Positions 1-10,914 are shown, numbered from the stretch's first letter. The stretch is 32,743 bases of DNA from Mesostigma viride (GCA_009746045.1 RPFO01002251.1:1-32743), one strand, 5' to 3'. Notes: generated by a model not told the origin, from the sequence alone. Numbers and translations are program-made.

Positions 1-906
1 AGACGCGTTGCCCTGCTTGGGCTGACCACCCACCCGCCTGAACACCGACTTGGAGTGTGACCTCCTGTCAGAATCAGGTGAATGATCTCCCTTGCGCTTG
101 TTATGGTTGCCCCTACGCCCTCCTTGGCTTCGGTCAGCCTCAGACGTCTTGGAGCCACCCTGGGTACGCCCGCCTGCCTGGGTAGCCTTCACTGCTGGCA
201 CTCCACCCTCAAACAGCTCCTCTGCCTCGAGTGCTTGTTTAATGATGACCTTGTAGGCCTTCAGGGTAGAGTGTGGGGCACACATGACTTTTAAGGAGCC
301 ACGTGTCGCCTTATCCAGCCCAGAAACCTTGAGCCAGTTGGTTAGGGCTATGTTATCAGCGACATTAAAGCCGTGAGCCCTGCCCTCCTCAACCATCTTA
401 CAATAGTTGAGAAAGTTCTGGATCAGGTCCCCCTTGACCTCCCACCCTTGATACTTGTCCTGCCAATGGATGCCGACCTTCTTGCGTTGGTCTTCCAGCA
501 GCTCCTTCAGCTCAGCTACGTACAGTGCCCAGGCCTTATTGGCCTTCTTGCACTCCCTGGTCAGGTCCTTAATCTGGTCAGTACACTTGCCAAAAGTGCT
601 ACTTCCTATCCAGATTTGATAGTAATTTGTACCACCGTACAAGCTAGGGAACCCTTCCAATCCTTCCACAAACTCTTCAGCCTGCTTAGGCTTGGAGTCT
701 GAGGTTACAGGCTGCAGCTGATTGACAATTAAAAGACCCTGTGTGGTGAGATCAAAGCCATGAACAGCTTGTGCATTATTATTATTGTGAGGAAGGTTGG
801 TAATCTCTCCGGTAACCCCCACGTCATCTACGTGAGCGGTTCCACTACCAGCACCCCCATTATTATTCCCACTGGCTGGGCCCTTGCTACGGCGTCCCTC
901 AGCCAT
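1..906 (-). CDS. Gag-like retroelement protein, 3' end outside window
   Basis: A minus-strand frame stays open from an ATG at 906 to the left edge, about 300 codons, so the protein is C-terminally incomplete here. It begins MAEGRRSKGPASGNNNGG, with Gly/Asn-rich low complexity. A helical charged middle follows (KDLTREC, NFLNYCKMVEEG, NWLKVSGLDKATRG), then a basic Ser/Gly/Arg-rich tail (GGRRGNHNKRKGDHSPDSDRRS). This order, an acidic/helical body followed by a basic nucleic-acid-binding tail, resembles Gag of LTR retrotransposons, with pol expected further left. No CCHC knuckle is visible before the edge. The assignment rests on composition and layout, not on a recognised motif. No LTR lies within the 170 bases upstream. 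It could also be a host nucleic-acid-binding protein. Confidence 0.4.
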   Translation of the reverse strand, partial: MAEGRRSKGPASGNNNGGAGSGTAHVDDVGVTGEITNLPHNNNNAQAVHGFDLTTQGLLIVNQLQPVTSDSKPKQAEEFVEGLEGFPSLYGGTNYYQIWIGSSTFGKCTDQIKDLTRECKKANKAWALYVAELKELLEDQRKKVGIHWQDKYQGWEVKGDLIQNFLNYCKMVEEGRAHGFNVADNIALTNWLKVSGLDKATRGSLKVMCAPHSTLKAYKVIIKQALEAEELFEGGVPAVKATQAGGRTQGGSKTSEADRSQGGRRGNHNKRKGDHSPDSDRRSHSKSVFRRVGGQPKQGNAS

Positions 907-1076
907 CCTGCACTACAAGCTATTCAAAGAACACCTTAGCAAAGCAGCAGAAAAATTATGTACAAAATTTGTGTCGTCACTGCCGCCTGCGCCGGTGTCG
1001 CTGCCGCCCCCGCGAATTGCCGCTGAAAATTCGACAAAAAAATGTCGACGAGTACTGCAAAAGAAAATTAGGCCGA

Positions 1077-1787
1077 CTAGTAGTCAAGGCCCCTGAAGTC
1101 GCAGTACGTGTATACGAACTCACGATCCTCCATATCCAGCTCCGGACCTGCACCGGTATGTATTAAAACCGGTGTGCTCCCCGCCGCGTAAGTTGCGACG
1201 CGCCGACGCGCGACGAGGCGCAGAGGATGTGTAAAGATCGTCAACAATTCCCACCCCGCGGGAATCCACTCTCGCACAGATGCGAGAAATGCCACCAGGT
1301 TAATTAAAACCTGGCGCTCACGACTGCGTACGCCGCGAGTGAGCAGCGATAGCAGCGCAAGATCTTGAAACAAATTTGTTGACACCGCCGGCGCGCCCCC
1401 CGTGCGTAGCGATGCCCAGTTTTGCAGGTTTCTCTGGTAACCGGTGAGTGAAGAGAGGACGTTGTCCAACTCCTCAATGGCAGTCGTGACTTCGGTCACC
1501 GACCGCAAACCTCCCCGCACCTGGACCGTAAATGTCGATAAAATGTTTCGAATCTGGTCCAACAGGTTGCGGATTGCCGGCACCAGTGCTGGCAAATCGG
1601 GGTCCTCGGGGTTATCCCCGAGCAATGGATGAGCTGCGCGCTGTTGACGATGAAGCTCGTCGAGCGAGATCGTAACTTCGTCGAGCAATTGCTGCCACGA
1701 CGGCGCAGTCGGTCTTGACGAAGGACCAGCCGGCGGAGCGGCTATTTCCTCGTCATCGGGAATCCGGAATTCTTCAGAATTTGGCAT
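1077..1787 (-). CDS. Unknown coiled-coil protein, 236 aa
   Basis: The open frame reaches back to 1901, but the ATG at 1787 (MPNSEEFRIPDDEE) is preferred. The 38 residues before it look like leader sequence, and a TATA box near 1997-2004 gives a 5' leader of plausible length. The protein is acidic and Pro-rich at residues 1-30, then mainly helical with hydrophobic heptad-like spacing (LLDEVTISLDELHRQQ, IRNLLDQIRNILSTF, IEELDNVLSSLTGYQ). It ends with a segment containing WIPAGWELLTIFTHPLRL. I recognise no family and see no signal peptide or clear membrane helix. It lies 170 bases upstream of the gag-like ORF on the same strand, so both could belong to one retroelement, or it could be an unrelated host gene. 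Confidence 0.45.
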   Translation of the reverse strand: MPNSEEFRIPDDEEIAAPPAGPSSRPTAPSWQQLLDEVTISLDELHRQQRAAHPLLGDNPEDPDLPALVPAIRNLLDQIRNILSTFTVQVRGGLRSVTEVTTAIEELDNVLSSLTGYQRNLQNWASLRTGGAPAVSTNLFQDLALLSLLTRGVRSRERQVLINLVAFLASVREWIPAGWELLTIFTHPLRLVARRRVATYAAGSTPVLIHTGAGPELDMEDREFVYTYCDFRGLDY

Positions 1788-1994
1788 CTTTTTAACAGAG
1801 CGTGTAATACGAGTTGTGAGGGTGAGAATGCCACGAATTCCGCCATGGTTCTTGCAGGAAGTTGCCTTTATTAATAACAAGGAAACACAGACGTAAGTCA
1901 CGTCACTTCCAAGACTGCACGCAGCACAGACGACAGGGTCGCAGTGCCAAGAGAACGTGCACGCAAGAACTAGCGTCCCGGTGTGACCAAGTCA

Positions 1995-2210
1995 CTCATA
2001 TAGCTTGCTAGGGACGCGTCCAAGTATTCAGCTGCACTGTCACAGCTGAACTGTCAATCAATTGATTACACAGACTCTGGCACGCCTTTGGCGCGCAGAT
2101 CTATCAATTGTCCATACGGCTAGTCCTGTGGACCTATCCGTACACTAGTCAGCATCAATTGTCTCATAGGTCCTGGCGCGCTACAGCACGCCTACCTATC
2201 AATTGACCAT
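1995..2210 (-). promoter_or_regulatory. Promoter region with four ATCAATTG motifs and TATA box
   Basis: On the minus strand GCTATATGAG (about 1997-2006) is a TATA-like element ahead of the ORF starting at 1787. Upstream of it ATCAATTG occurs at 2057, 2103, 2154 and 2198, with 44-51 base spacing. The intervals hold repeated GTCCTGT and GGCGCGC words. Regular repeats next to a TATA box suggest a transcription-factor binding array, though the factor is unknown. The repeats run to about 2280. Nothing further is seen up to the minisatellite at 2430. Confidence 0.4.
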
Positions 2211-2429
2211 CAAGTCCTGTACAAGTCCTGTCAACGTCCTGCGGACTATCAAAGTGACACTTGTACATCCTGTGTCCGTACGCGCCCACAGTGGCGCGCC
2301 GGGTACTGTCGGCACAGCCTAGGAAACGTCATAACTTTTACGTTCCTTAACCAAATGAGGCGTTCAAGGTGCCGCTGGAAAGAGCGTAACAATCTCTATC
2401 CATCTAACGTAAATCCTTTACGTTAACTG

Positions 2430-2685
2430 ACGGCTGCACACACACGTACACACACCATGCACGCAAGGGCCGGCTGCACACACACGTACATACACCGCGC
2501 ACGCAAGGGGCGGCTGCACACACACGTACATACACCATGCACGCAAGGGGCGGCTGCACACACATGTACATCCACCGCGCACGCAAGGGGCGAGTGCACA
2601 CACACGTACACACACCGCGCACGCAAGGGCCGGCTGCACACACACGTACATCCACCGCGCACGCAAGGGGCAACTGCACACACAC
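2430..2685. repeat. 40-bp minisatellite, block A (about 6.5 units)
   Basis: Tandem 40-bp units built on GGCTGCACACACACGTACA followed by an ACACCGCGCACGCAAGGG-type half. Most units vary at the CGG/CAA/CGA triplet and at CACC(G/A)(C/T)GC. Because 40 is not a multiple of three and the unit has few stops, all frames stay open; these are not genes. The same unit forms block B at 4692-6340. Confidence 0.95.
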
Positions 2686-2892
2686 ATCCAATTGCTGCTT
2701 TAGTTCCATTGGAGTGAGGGGCTGCCAGAGAAACATGTTTATTACAAATACGTGTTAGGCACACGTCCAAGCCATTAGCTAACCTAAGAATCTGCAGTTT
2801 CTAAGCTAACTAGGCCACACAACAGGGGCCGAAACATCACACCAGTCATAAGGACCTGGGCCAGTCAAGAGGACCTGGGCTTTGTAACATCC
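2686..2892. repeat. Duplicated segment R, copy 1
   Basis: A 207-base non-coding segment beginning ATCCAATTGCTGCTTTAG and ending CTTTGTAACATCC. It recurs at 3230-3436 with no difference that I could see. Here it directly follows minisatellite block A. Confidence 0.9.
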
Positions 2893-2919
2893 TCATGGCA
2901 GCAAGGGTGGGTGGGTGGG

Positions 2920-3229
2920 AGCTGCAAAGAGGAGTGGTTGTTGCCCCGCCACAACCCTAACTATCCACCGTCTACCTAGTCGTAGGTGGGGTGGCGGACG
3001 CCAGCCCACTGACCAACAGGCCAGTGGCGCCGCGCCGCCCCGGTCCACAGGACTGCCCCCGGTCCACAAAACTGGACCCGGTCCACAGTACCGTCCCCGG
3101 TACCCCCCCCCCACAACACCGTACCCCCCCCCCTAGTACTGGCTACCAAGTCAGACCTGTCTACTGCGGCCTCCCCTCCCCCTTTGAGACTTCCGCAGGT
3201 CATAGATAGAACGAGCGTGAGCTCACAAA
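2920..3229. repeat. Duplicated segment S, copy 1
   Basis: A segment of about 310 bases beginning AGCTGCAAAGAGGAGTGG and ending GAGCTCACAAA, with C-rich runs and repeated CCGGTCCACA words. It recurs at 4381-4691 with one base fewer in a C run here. In this copy it is joined directly to segment R with no minisatellite between them. Confidence 0.9.
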
Positions 3230-3436
3230 ATCCAATTGCTGCTTTAGTTCCATTGGAGTGAGGGGCTGCCAGAGAAACATGTTTATTACAAATACGTGTT
3301 AGGCACACGTCCAAGCCATTAGCTAACCTAAGAATCTGCAGTTTCTAAGCTAACTAGGCCACACAACAGGGGCCGAAACATCACACCAGTCATAAGGACC
3401 TGGGCCAGTCAAGAGGACCTGGGCTTTGTAACATCC
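3230..3436. repeat. Duplicated segment R, copy 2
   Basis: Second copy of the 207-base segment at 2686-2892. It abuts the end of S copy 1. Confidence 0.9.
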
Positions 3437-4380
3437 CGTACCCACTACCTGGCCACTTGGCCGCAAGCTGTCGTATGGCCCAGACTTCTCGTCGCCCCCC
3501 TTGTCCCCTGCCGCTACCAGTGCTTCCATTAAACCAGGCGGCAATACAAGGGGGAAGCCAAAAGTATCCCCGTAGGGACCCCCCACTACGGGGGGGTTCT
3601 CACCCATGTGGGCACTGCCCTCGGCAGCACCCCTGAAGGTTCGGCAATTCTTTGTACACCTTTCTTCACAGGCATAGCACCCCCGGCACCCCAATGACGC
3701 AGCTGCGTCTGGGATCCGCTATCGCCCCGCCCTACCATCCTTCCCCTTCCCCGCTGTGCACCGTCAGTCCCAACAACTCGTCCCCGCTTAAATTACGCGG
3801 CACCGACCCCGCCATTCCGCCCTGGCCGCCGGCCGCTGTCGCCTCACTTGACACGAGGAAATGTTAGGCTGTTTAGGGTGCTGCCCCCCCTGGCGCTGGG
3901 GCTGCAGCCACCCCGCTCCTGTGCTGGCCTGGGGGCTCGATTCCCCCTTCTTCCCATGCTCGTATAGCGCCCTCATGCACTATTCTTAACGATATTCATT
4001 AGCCAGGCCCAGCGCATTCGATACACAACGAACTTGCCTGCGGCGTATTCCCCCTCCGCCTGTAACTGTTGCCACCCAAGCACCACGACTGCCCCGCTTT
4101 AGTTGTCCGATCAAGAGTCACTCCCGCGTCTATCCAGACCCCTCCCGCGAGCTCGGGGTGGCGAGTACAACGGGCGAGAAGAAATAAAACAATCTGGCAC
4201 TGGCAGCTACCGCCTGCACTTCGAACGGCAAGTTCTTGGGGTGCTGCCGACCCCCGTCGCGCAGCCGTCATAACCTTAAATAAACCAGGCCCCCGAATAG
4301 TAATTCGGAGGCCGGTAGCTGTGATTTACATTCGGCACCGCCATAGCAGTGCATACACGCCATCAGTGGGCCGTCGACAC
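3437..4380. other. Non-coding spacer between duplicated segments
   Basis: About 940 bases, C-rich on the plus strand, with no recognisable gene, RNA or repeat. The short open frames here lack recognisable domains and overlap each other. Confidence 0.6.
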
Positions 4381-4691
4381 AGCTGCAAAGAGGAGTGGTT
4401 GTTGCCCCGCCACAACCCTAACTATCCACCGTCTACCTAGTCGTAGGTGGGGTGGCGGACGCCAGCCCACTGACCAACAGGCCAGTGGCGCCGCGCCGCC
4501 CCCGGTCCACAGGACTGCCCCCGGTCCACAAAACTGGACCCGGTCCACAGTACCGTCCCCGGTACCCCCCCCCCACAACACCGTACCCCCCCCCCTAGTA
4601 CTGGCTACCAAGTCAGACCTGTCTACTGCGGCCTCCCCTCCCCCTTTGAGACTTCCGCAGGTCATAGATAGAACGAGCGTGAGCTCACAAA
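4381..4691. repeat. Duplicated segment S, copy 2
   Basis: Second copy of segment S (compare 2920-3229). In this copy the GAGCTCACAAA end runs straight into minisatellite block B. Confidence 0.9.
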
Positions 4692-6340
4692 GTACATACA
4701 CCGCGCACGCAAGGGGCGGCTGCACACACACGTACACACACCGCGCACGCAAGGGGCAACTGCACACACATGTACACACACCGCGCACGCTTGGGGCGGC
4801 TGCACACACACGTACCTACACCGCGCACGCAAGGGGCGGCTGCACACACACGTACATACACCGCGCACGCAAGGGGCAACTGCACACACATGTACATACA
4901 CCGCGCAACCACGGGGCGGCTGCACACACACGTACATACACCGCGCACGCAAGGGGCGGCTGCACACATACGTACCTACACCGCGCACCCAAGGGGCGAC
5001 TGCACACACATGTACATCCACCGCGCACGCAAGGGCCGGCTGCACACACACGTACACACACCATGCACGCAAGGGCCGGCTGCACACACACGTACATACA
5101 CCGCGCACGCAAGGGGCGGCTGCACACACACGTTCATACACCGCGCACGCAAGGGCCGGCATGCACACACACGTACATACACCGCGCACGCAAGGGGCAA
5201 CTGCACACACATGTACACACACCGCGCATGCAAGGGCCGGCTGCACACACACGTACATACACCGCGCACGCAATTAAGGGGAAACTGCCCACACATGGAC
5301 ATACTGTACACTGCACACGCAAGGGGCGGCTGCATTAACACGTACATACACCGCGCACGCAAGGGGCGGCTGCACACACACGTACATACACCATGCACGC
5401 AAGGGGCGGCTGCACACACATGTACATCCACCGCGCACGCAAGGGGCGAGTGCACACACACGTACACACACCGCGCACGCATTGAAGGGGCGGCTGCACA
5501 CACACGTACACACACCATGCACGCAATTGCCGGCATGCACACACACGTACATCCACCGCGCACGCAAGGGGCAACTGCACACACATGTACACACACCGCG
5601 CACGCTTGGGGCAGCTGCACTCACATGTACGCACACCGCGCACGCAAGGGCCGGCTGCACACACACGTACATACACCGCGCACGCAAGGGGCAACTGCAC
5701 ACACATGTACACACACCGCGCACGCAAGGGCCGGCTGCACACACACGTACATACACCGCGCACGCAAGGGGAAACTGCCCACACATGGACATACACTGCG
5801 CACGCAAGGGGCGGCTGCATTAACACGTACATACGCCGCGCACGCAAGGGCCGGCATGCACACACACGTACATACACCGCCCATGTAAGGGGCGGCTGCA
5901 CACACACGTACACACACCATGCACGCAAGGGCCGGCATGCACACACAGTACACACACCGCGCACGCAAGGGGCGGCTGCACACACACGTACATACACTGC
6001 GCACGCAAGGGGCTGCTGCACACACACTTACACTCACCATGCACGCAAGGGGCGGCTGCACACACACGTACATACACCGCGCACGCAAGGGACGGCTGCA
6101 CACACACGTACATACACCGCGCACGCAAGGGGCAACTGCCCGCACATGTACATCCACCGCGCACGCAAGGGCCGGCTGCACACACATGTACATACACCAT
6201 GCACGCAAGGACAAGGATGCACACACATGTACACACACCATGCACGCAAGGGGCGGCTGCACACACACGTACATACACAATGCACGGTTGGGGCGACGGC
6301 ACTCACATGTACATACACCATGCACGCAAGGACAAGGATG
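4692..6340. repeat. 40-bp minisatellite, block B (about 41 units)
   Basis: Long tandem array of the same 40-bp unit as block A. Variants include one-base insertions (CGGCATGCACAC), small insertions (CGCAATTAAGG, CGCATTGAAGG), a GCATTAACACG variant near 5330 and 5817, and a terminal AAGGACAAGGATG variant at 6206 and 6327. The GCACACACACGTACATACACCGCGCACGC stretch is almost strictly alternating purine and pyrimidine. The array ends exactly where the LTR begins. Confidence 0.95.
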
Positions 6341-7090
6341 TGTTAGGGATATTATATCCACCTGGCCACAATATATCCCAGCCTGATTTATTTCTTGTTG
6401 GATTTATTCCATATGGACTGGGAATTTGATAGCTATGATGAGCTAGATGGAACAGGCTCAATGAGCTGATCAATATTCATGTGCCATAGTCCTATACTTG
6501 GACATGGATGACTTGTACCCTGAGTCAGCCTAGTAGCATCACGTATTTGATTGACAAGTGGTGCTATGGCCTATTGGACAAGTGTTTGGTCCATGAGCTG
6601 ACAAGTGTTGGAAGCTCATGATGACACATGTTATGACTTACATGATGACAAGTGGGTAGACTCATTGCATGACACTTGTCACTCCAAGGAGAAGAGATGT
6701 GTCACTTTATTAATCATGTTATGTGGCACATTATTACGTAGACACTTGGCATCTAGCTATTATGCCAGCTCATTGGATCATGTCTAGAATGTTCTAGGAA
6801 TGTTCTAAGAATATGCCAGGAATATTCCTGGAATATACTGAGAATATGCTGGGAATATGCTAGGAATATGCTAGGATGTTTCTACAAGCTTCTGTGATGA
6901 TGTCATTGCTGATGTCATCCTTCCTAGCCTAAAAGTTATAAAAGGAAACTGCCCCCTAAGGGCAGGTACCTCCATTCGACCTCCATTCGACCTCCATTCA
7001 ACCTCCATTCAAGCTCTTCTCCAACTATTATATTCTAATAAAAGCCATTTATTCTTCCACGTAAATTGTCTTCAACCTCTCTTTCTTTCA
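6341..7090 (+). mobile_element. Solo LTR of an LTR retrotransposon
   Basis: The 750-base segment begins TGTTAGGGATATT and ends CTTTCTTTCA, the TG..CA pattern of LTRs. Inside, in the right order, are a TATA box TATAAAAGG at 6937-6945, four 11-base ACCTCCATTC(G/A) repeats at 6968-7012, and a polyadenylation signal AATAAA at 7037-7042. No primer-binding site or gag/pol follows, so it is a solo LTR or a truncated element. I found no convincing target-site duplication: the left flank is minisatellite and the right flank does not continue it. Deletion or recombination probably accompanied or followed insertion. Confidence 0.75.
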
Positions 7091-7162
7091 GCACCTGCAA
7101 GGTGTGTGGGTAGCAAGGCCAAGCACAAGGCATTGTGTAAAACCCATTAGTTTCCTCTCCCA

Positions 7163-7430
7163 ATTCAAACACATATGTCATACAAGCACTTGTTCGGCGT
7201 ACCACTAGCTCATGTATGCCACCATTGTAATTTTGCGTTGTAACAGCATTTCTCGGAGCCAACGGCCGTTGGACTCAAAAAACTGACCGTGTGTGGTGGT
7301 GGACTTTTCCTCACGGGCAGTCGCCATATGTCATACAAGCACTTGTTCGGCGTACCACTAGCTCGTGGATGTCACCATTGTAATTTTGAGTTGTAACAGC
7401 ATTTCTCGGAGCCAACGGCCGTTGGACTTC
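7163..7430. repeat. Direct duplication of about 110 bp ending in a palindromic site
   Basis: Two copies, about 7163-7276 and 7317-7430. Each runs from ATATGTCATACAAGCACTTG through TCTCGGAGCC to the CCAACGGCCGTTGG palindrome. They differ by a few substitutions. No ORF is credible here. Confidence 0.85.
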
Positions 7431-7938
7431 GAAAAACTGATAGCCTTGTCTGAAGGTGTGTGCGTGAGATGGCACATGTGCATCGTCGGGGGGAGTTTTC
7501 TCAAGAGCCACATGTGGTAGTGTAAGGTGGGCATGCTTAGTGCGTACGGGTGGGAGGGACAAGAGGTGCAGAAGTTGACGGCTTTTGACCTTGGGAAATG
7601 ACAAGGCACACATAAGACAACAAAGTGATAATTTTAATGTCTTTACGGGTGTACTGTCAATTTCTCCGAGCCAACGGCCGTTGGACTCTCGAAACTCTCC
7701 TGTCTACAAAGTGTGTGCGTGCGATGGCACTTGTTCCATGTGCCGGGGGGGGGTGAGAAATCTGTCGTTCATTAATTTGTGCCTCGTCGGGGTGGGCATG
7801 CATGAATTTGTGCCTCGTCGGGGTGGACATGCATGAAAGCATTTTCATTGGTACTCGGGGTTCAATATTTTTGTCTTGCTGTTGAAACGTCGACGTGCTC
7901 TTCTCCTGCTCTTTTTTTTTCCTACTCAACGGCCGTTG
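7259..7938. promoter_or_regulatory. Recurring CCAACGGCCGTTGG palindromes
   Basis: The 14-base palindrome CCAACGGCCGTTGG occurs at 7259-7272, 7412-7425 and 7671-7684, and a 12-base version (CAACGGCCGTTG) at 7927-7938. Three sites share the flank CTCSGAGCC on the left and GACT on the right. The half-site AACGG is the core bound by MYB-type factors (MSA element of plant G2/M genes). Two half-sites in inverted order would suit a dimer. The role is inferred; the repetition is observed. Confidence 0.45.
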
Positions 7939-8243
7939 GTGCTTTCAAACTTGCCCAGCGTTATGACTAGGATGCCCTTCTTTACTGCTAGCCACCGCCC
8001 CTTGTGTACAATGCTAGAATTAGGCCGGGGTAATGGTACACGTCCACCGCGTCCCCAGTGCAAGGTTCGTGAATGCGCTGGTTCGTAAAAAATTCGGCAC
8101 TTGGAGGGTTCGAACACCTGACCCCACTTTCGTTATTTCAACATGCCCTGAACGAAAAAGCTGCGTAAAGGATACATTAACCGTTCCCTGTTATTCTTGA
8201 TTATATTATTGCGATATCATGGACGTACACACGCGGTTGGTGG

Positions 8244-8363
8244 TCCGTACTTGCCAACTGCACTTGCAAACTGACTGACTGACTGCCTCCGTTACGCACT
8301 TGCGTGTGTTTCCGTACTTGCCAACTGAACTTGCAAACTGACTGAATGACTGCCTCCGTTACG
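8244..8363. repeat. 53-bp direct duplication
   Basis: TCCGTACTTGCCAACTG starts both copies and GCCTCCGTTACG ends them, offset 67 bases. One ACTGACTGACTG stretch inside is slightly altered. Confidence 0.85.
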
Positions 8364-8981
8364 ACTAACAAGTGAACGACGAGTGAGCTACTAAAGTTTT
8401 GTTCAGTTCAAATTGTCTATATGTACATAGCCGTTTCTTCAAAACCGTTGCGTGGATACCTTGATTCTGGGTTCGCTGATACTTGTTTCCCATTTTAAAT
8501 CTCCCGTCCATAATTGGATACATGTAATGTAGGAGGATACCCACTTGCCCGAAATCCGCGTAACGGGTGATTAGTACTGCTGTAAGCGGAACCACAGACA
8601 AATCTGTCTAACGGGCTAACATTATTGTCCTTCATGTACTGGTTTTTGCACGCAGGACGCCATTCGCAACACCGCCTGACGGAGTCGGATGGACCGGACG
8701 TGCGTGAGGCTGCTGTTCACAGTCGTGAAGTTGGCAGACATTAATATCAACACGGTCACGAGAATTCGTCCAGAGAATAATTGATGCTTGTGACGTGCTC
8801 GACGGCTGCGATGACCGAGATGATGCGTGTAGTGCACAGCGTCCGAGACGTCGCGACACCCGTGGCTGTCCTGTTGATGCGAACGCACGGTGACGAGACG
8901 GAGCCCATTATATAGGTGGATTACAAGTTAGAACGGCCCTCGCGGTTGCACTGTTTAATCGCGAACGTGGATTTTGCGGAG

Positions 8982-8995
8982 CCGACGGCCGTTGG
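8982..8995. promoter_or_regulatory. Variant palindrome CCGACGGCCGTTGG
   Basis: A fifth site of the 7.2-7.9 kb family with one mismatch, again preceded by GCGGAG. It is about 1 kb from the nearest sibling. Confidence 0.4.
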
Positions 8996-9631
8996 GGATT
9001 GGAAATCTGATGATATCGGGGCTGCGCACGACATCGAGGAACTGGGGATCGACGTAGGTCTACAGGCTCACTTGTCCGTCAACATGTATGGCCTCGCTTG
9101 ACTCATCATCATCTTGACATGTACATAACTAGTTCATATACCATGCATTTGACACTGCCTGCACGTGGATTTTCCAGACATACATTGAGGGTAATTATAA
9201 CTCGAAAGCACTACGTACGATTGAGACGTCCGGTCGTAGAGCAGATGCACTGGAGCTTTCTGATCTTCCAATTGATGGGTCTGTAATTATGTAAGATATT
9301 CAGATATCGCGATGACTCGAGCATCGATGCATGGAATGTAATAATGTATTTCATTCAATTATACATCCAATTTAACTCCGCAATTGAGGGGCACACATGT
9401 CCATCAGCCCGAGACAACATTTCCCAAGTAATTTTCGATTAGTGATTTAGTGTGGGCCTTCCCTCATGAACTGCCGTGTCTTGGTATGCATCCGTTGTGT
9501 ATGACGAATGCAGTCAGCAATCTTGTAGTGCAACCGTACTTTCTACTCGCCGTATGGCCATCGATAGTTTTCTGATCGAGTGCATTATTATGTTCCTTCG
9601 GATGTTGTGCTTTGTTCTTCATGGTGAACAC

Positions 9632-10914
9632 CACAGCCGGGCGTCCAAAAAGCAAGGCAAACTGCAAAAGCCAAGTCATCGTCTAAAGCCAACCTTGCTG
9701 AAGTCACCGCCGTTGGGACCATGCAGCTGCCTGCAAGCCTCGAGGCTGAAAGGGCCGCCCGCATTGCTGCTTTGCAGGCCCAAATGCAGGCCCAAATCGA
9801 CGAAATCAATGCACAGTTTGACAAGCAGATGAGCGCCGTGCCGGCACCCACTGTCGTGGCCATGCCACCACCACCACTGCCAGGCTGTCCATCTGCCCCC
9901 GTGCTGGCACGTAAGTTTCCTTTTTTCCCCCTTTGGTATACGGGCCTTACTACTGTTGCTTCATGGAAACTTACAAGGTATCAATTTGCCTGCATTTACC
10001 CTTCAACTTTGTGCATTATCTTTATGAAGTCCTACACGTTTTTTGTGTGTATTCTGATCAGACTTTTGTGTGTATATTGGTTTTCTTTGTGTTTCATTCA
10101 AGCTGACTTTTGACTTCTTTAATTGCATGTGTCTTTCCTTTTTCATCCAGCCGTGGACCTGGCTGGGACATTGACACCGGTGCTGGCGCCTGAACAGGTT
10201 CCTCTGGTGCCCATCCTGGCACCTGAACCAGTTCTACATGTGAAGCCCCACTATTCGAAGAATTTATGGCTTCTGCTCGCATGTGAGTCTCCATGTATCG
10301 ATTCAAAGGCCCTGCCCCTGAGCCCTGCCGGGATGCATCAGAAGCCCGGCCAAAGCCCGGCCCAGCCCTGGAATCCATGCTGGTGGCCGGTTGTGCGCCC
10401 ACTCCGGTGGCTGCTCGTGATGGACCTGTGACGCTGTTTCCGGTGGTCAGGCTGCTCTACTTCGCCCGTGCAGCAGGCCATTCCCTGTAAGTAATATCAG
10501 ATCACTTCCAATCTGGGTTGTTTTATTCTTGTCTCTTTTTGCATTGGCATACATGTATTTTACTTAGCAAGTATCTCAGTTTCTGCACTGACGATGCACT
10601 CTAATCTTCTTTTCGCTCAACCTTATTAAGACCTTGCTATGTTCGTTTGCCACCATAGCATACATAACCCCCATTCACGAGCAGCTTCCCCGTTTCCCAT
10701 TTGTAAATGCATTCCCTGTTTGTTTATATCGGATCCCAACAAAGTCTCTCTTTTGCAATCGATGTGTGCAGTGCCTTCGCAGGCTTCTTCAAAGAGGAAG
10801 GGCATGACACCAGCGAAAGTTTCCAAGGCCCGGCGCGGATCATGCAACAGAGACCAAGTCCCCATCTGCAACAAAGGATCCAGTCCTGCCATCGCCGCAG
10901 CCTCTAGCCCCTAA
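9632..10914 (+). pseudogene. Decayed intron-containing gene, 5' part
   Basis: Exon-like segments with good splice signals. The first runs from an acceptor (CACAG, ending 9631) to a donor GTAAGT at 9909. It encodes an Ala/Gln-rich helix (ERAARIAALQAQMQAQIDE) then a Pro-rich stretch, with a possible ATG at 9721. The intron ends TTTCATCCAG at 10150, and the frame continues into a Pro/Val repeat (LAPEQVPLVPILAPEP). Later segments change frame: one reads from 10293 to a donor GTAAGT at 10489, another follows an acceptor GTGCAG ending at 10770. Frame changes mean it is probably dead, or has small sequence errors. No family recognised. The coding text runs into the transposon that starts at 10908. 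Confidence 0.5.

Larger units (their letters stand above)
7091..9631. other. Non-coding region with short duplications
   Basis: No convincing gene. Contents are the palindromic sites, a 29-base tandem duplication near 7788-7835 (AATTTGTGCCTCGTCGGGG), a 53-base direct duplication at 8244-8296 and 8311-8363, and a tRNA-type T-loop word GGTTCGAACACC near 8108 without a matching cloverleaf. The ORFs are short and unconserved in style. The last 100 bases lead into an acceptor-like CACAG at 9631. Confidence 0.5.

Noticed and set aside
82-702. Plus-strand ORFs of 70 and 109 codons
   Set aside because: They lie antisense to the longer gag-like frame, which has a better start and composition.
4349-6429. 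Long open frames on both strands across the 40-bp minisatellite (up to 372 codons)
   Set aside because: All frames stay open because the unit has few stops and a period not divisible by three. The peptides are only repeat text.
6331-7110. Target-site duplication of the solo LTR
   Set aside because: No matching 4-6 base pair could be found next to TG and CA. GCAAGG-like words on both sides are offset from the ends and not exact.
8100-8130. tRNA gene at GGTTCGAACACC, and again at 23284-23294 (GGTTCGAACCC)
   Set aside because: Only the T-loop/B-box word is present. No acceptor stem pairing or A box was found at the right distance; at most old tRNA-derived SINE pieces.
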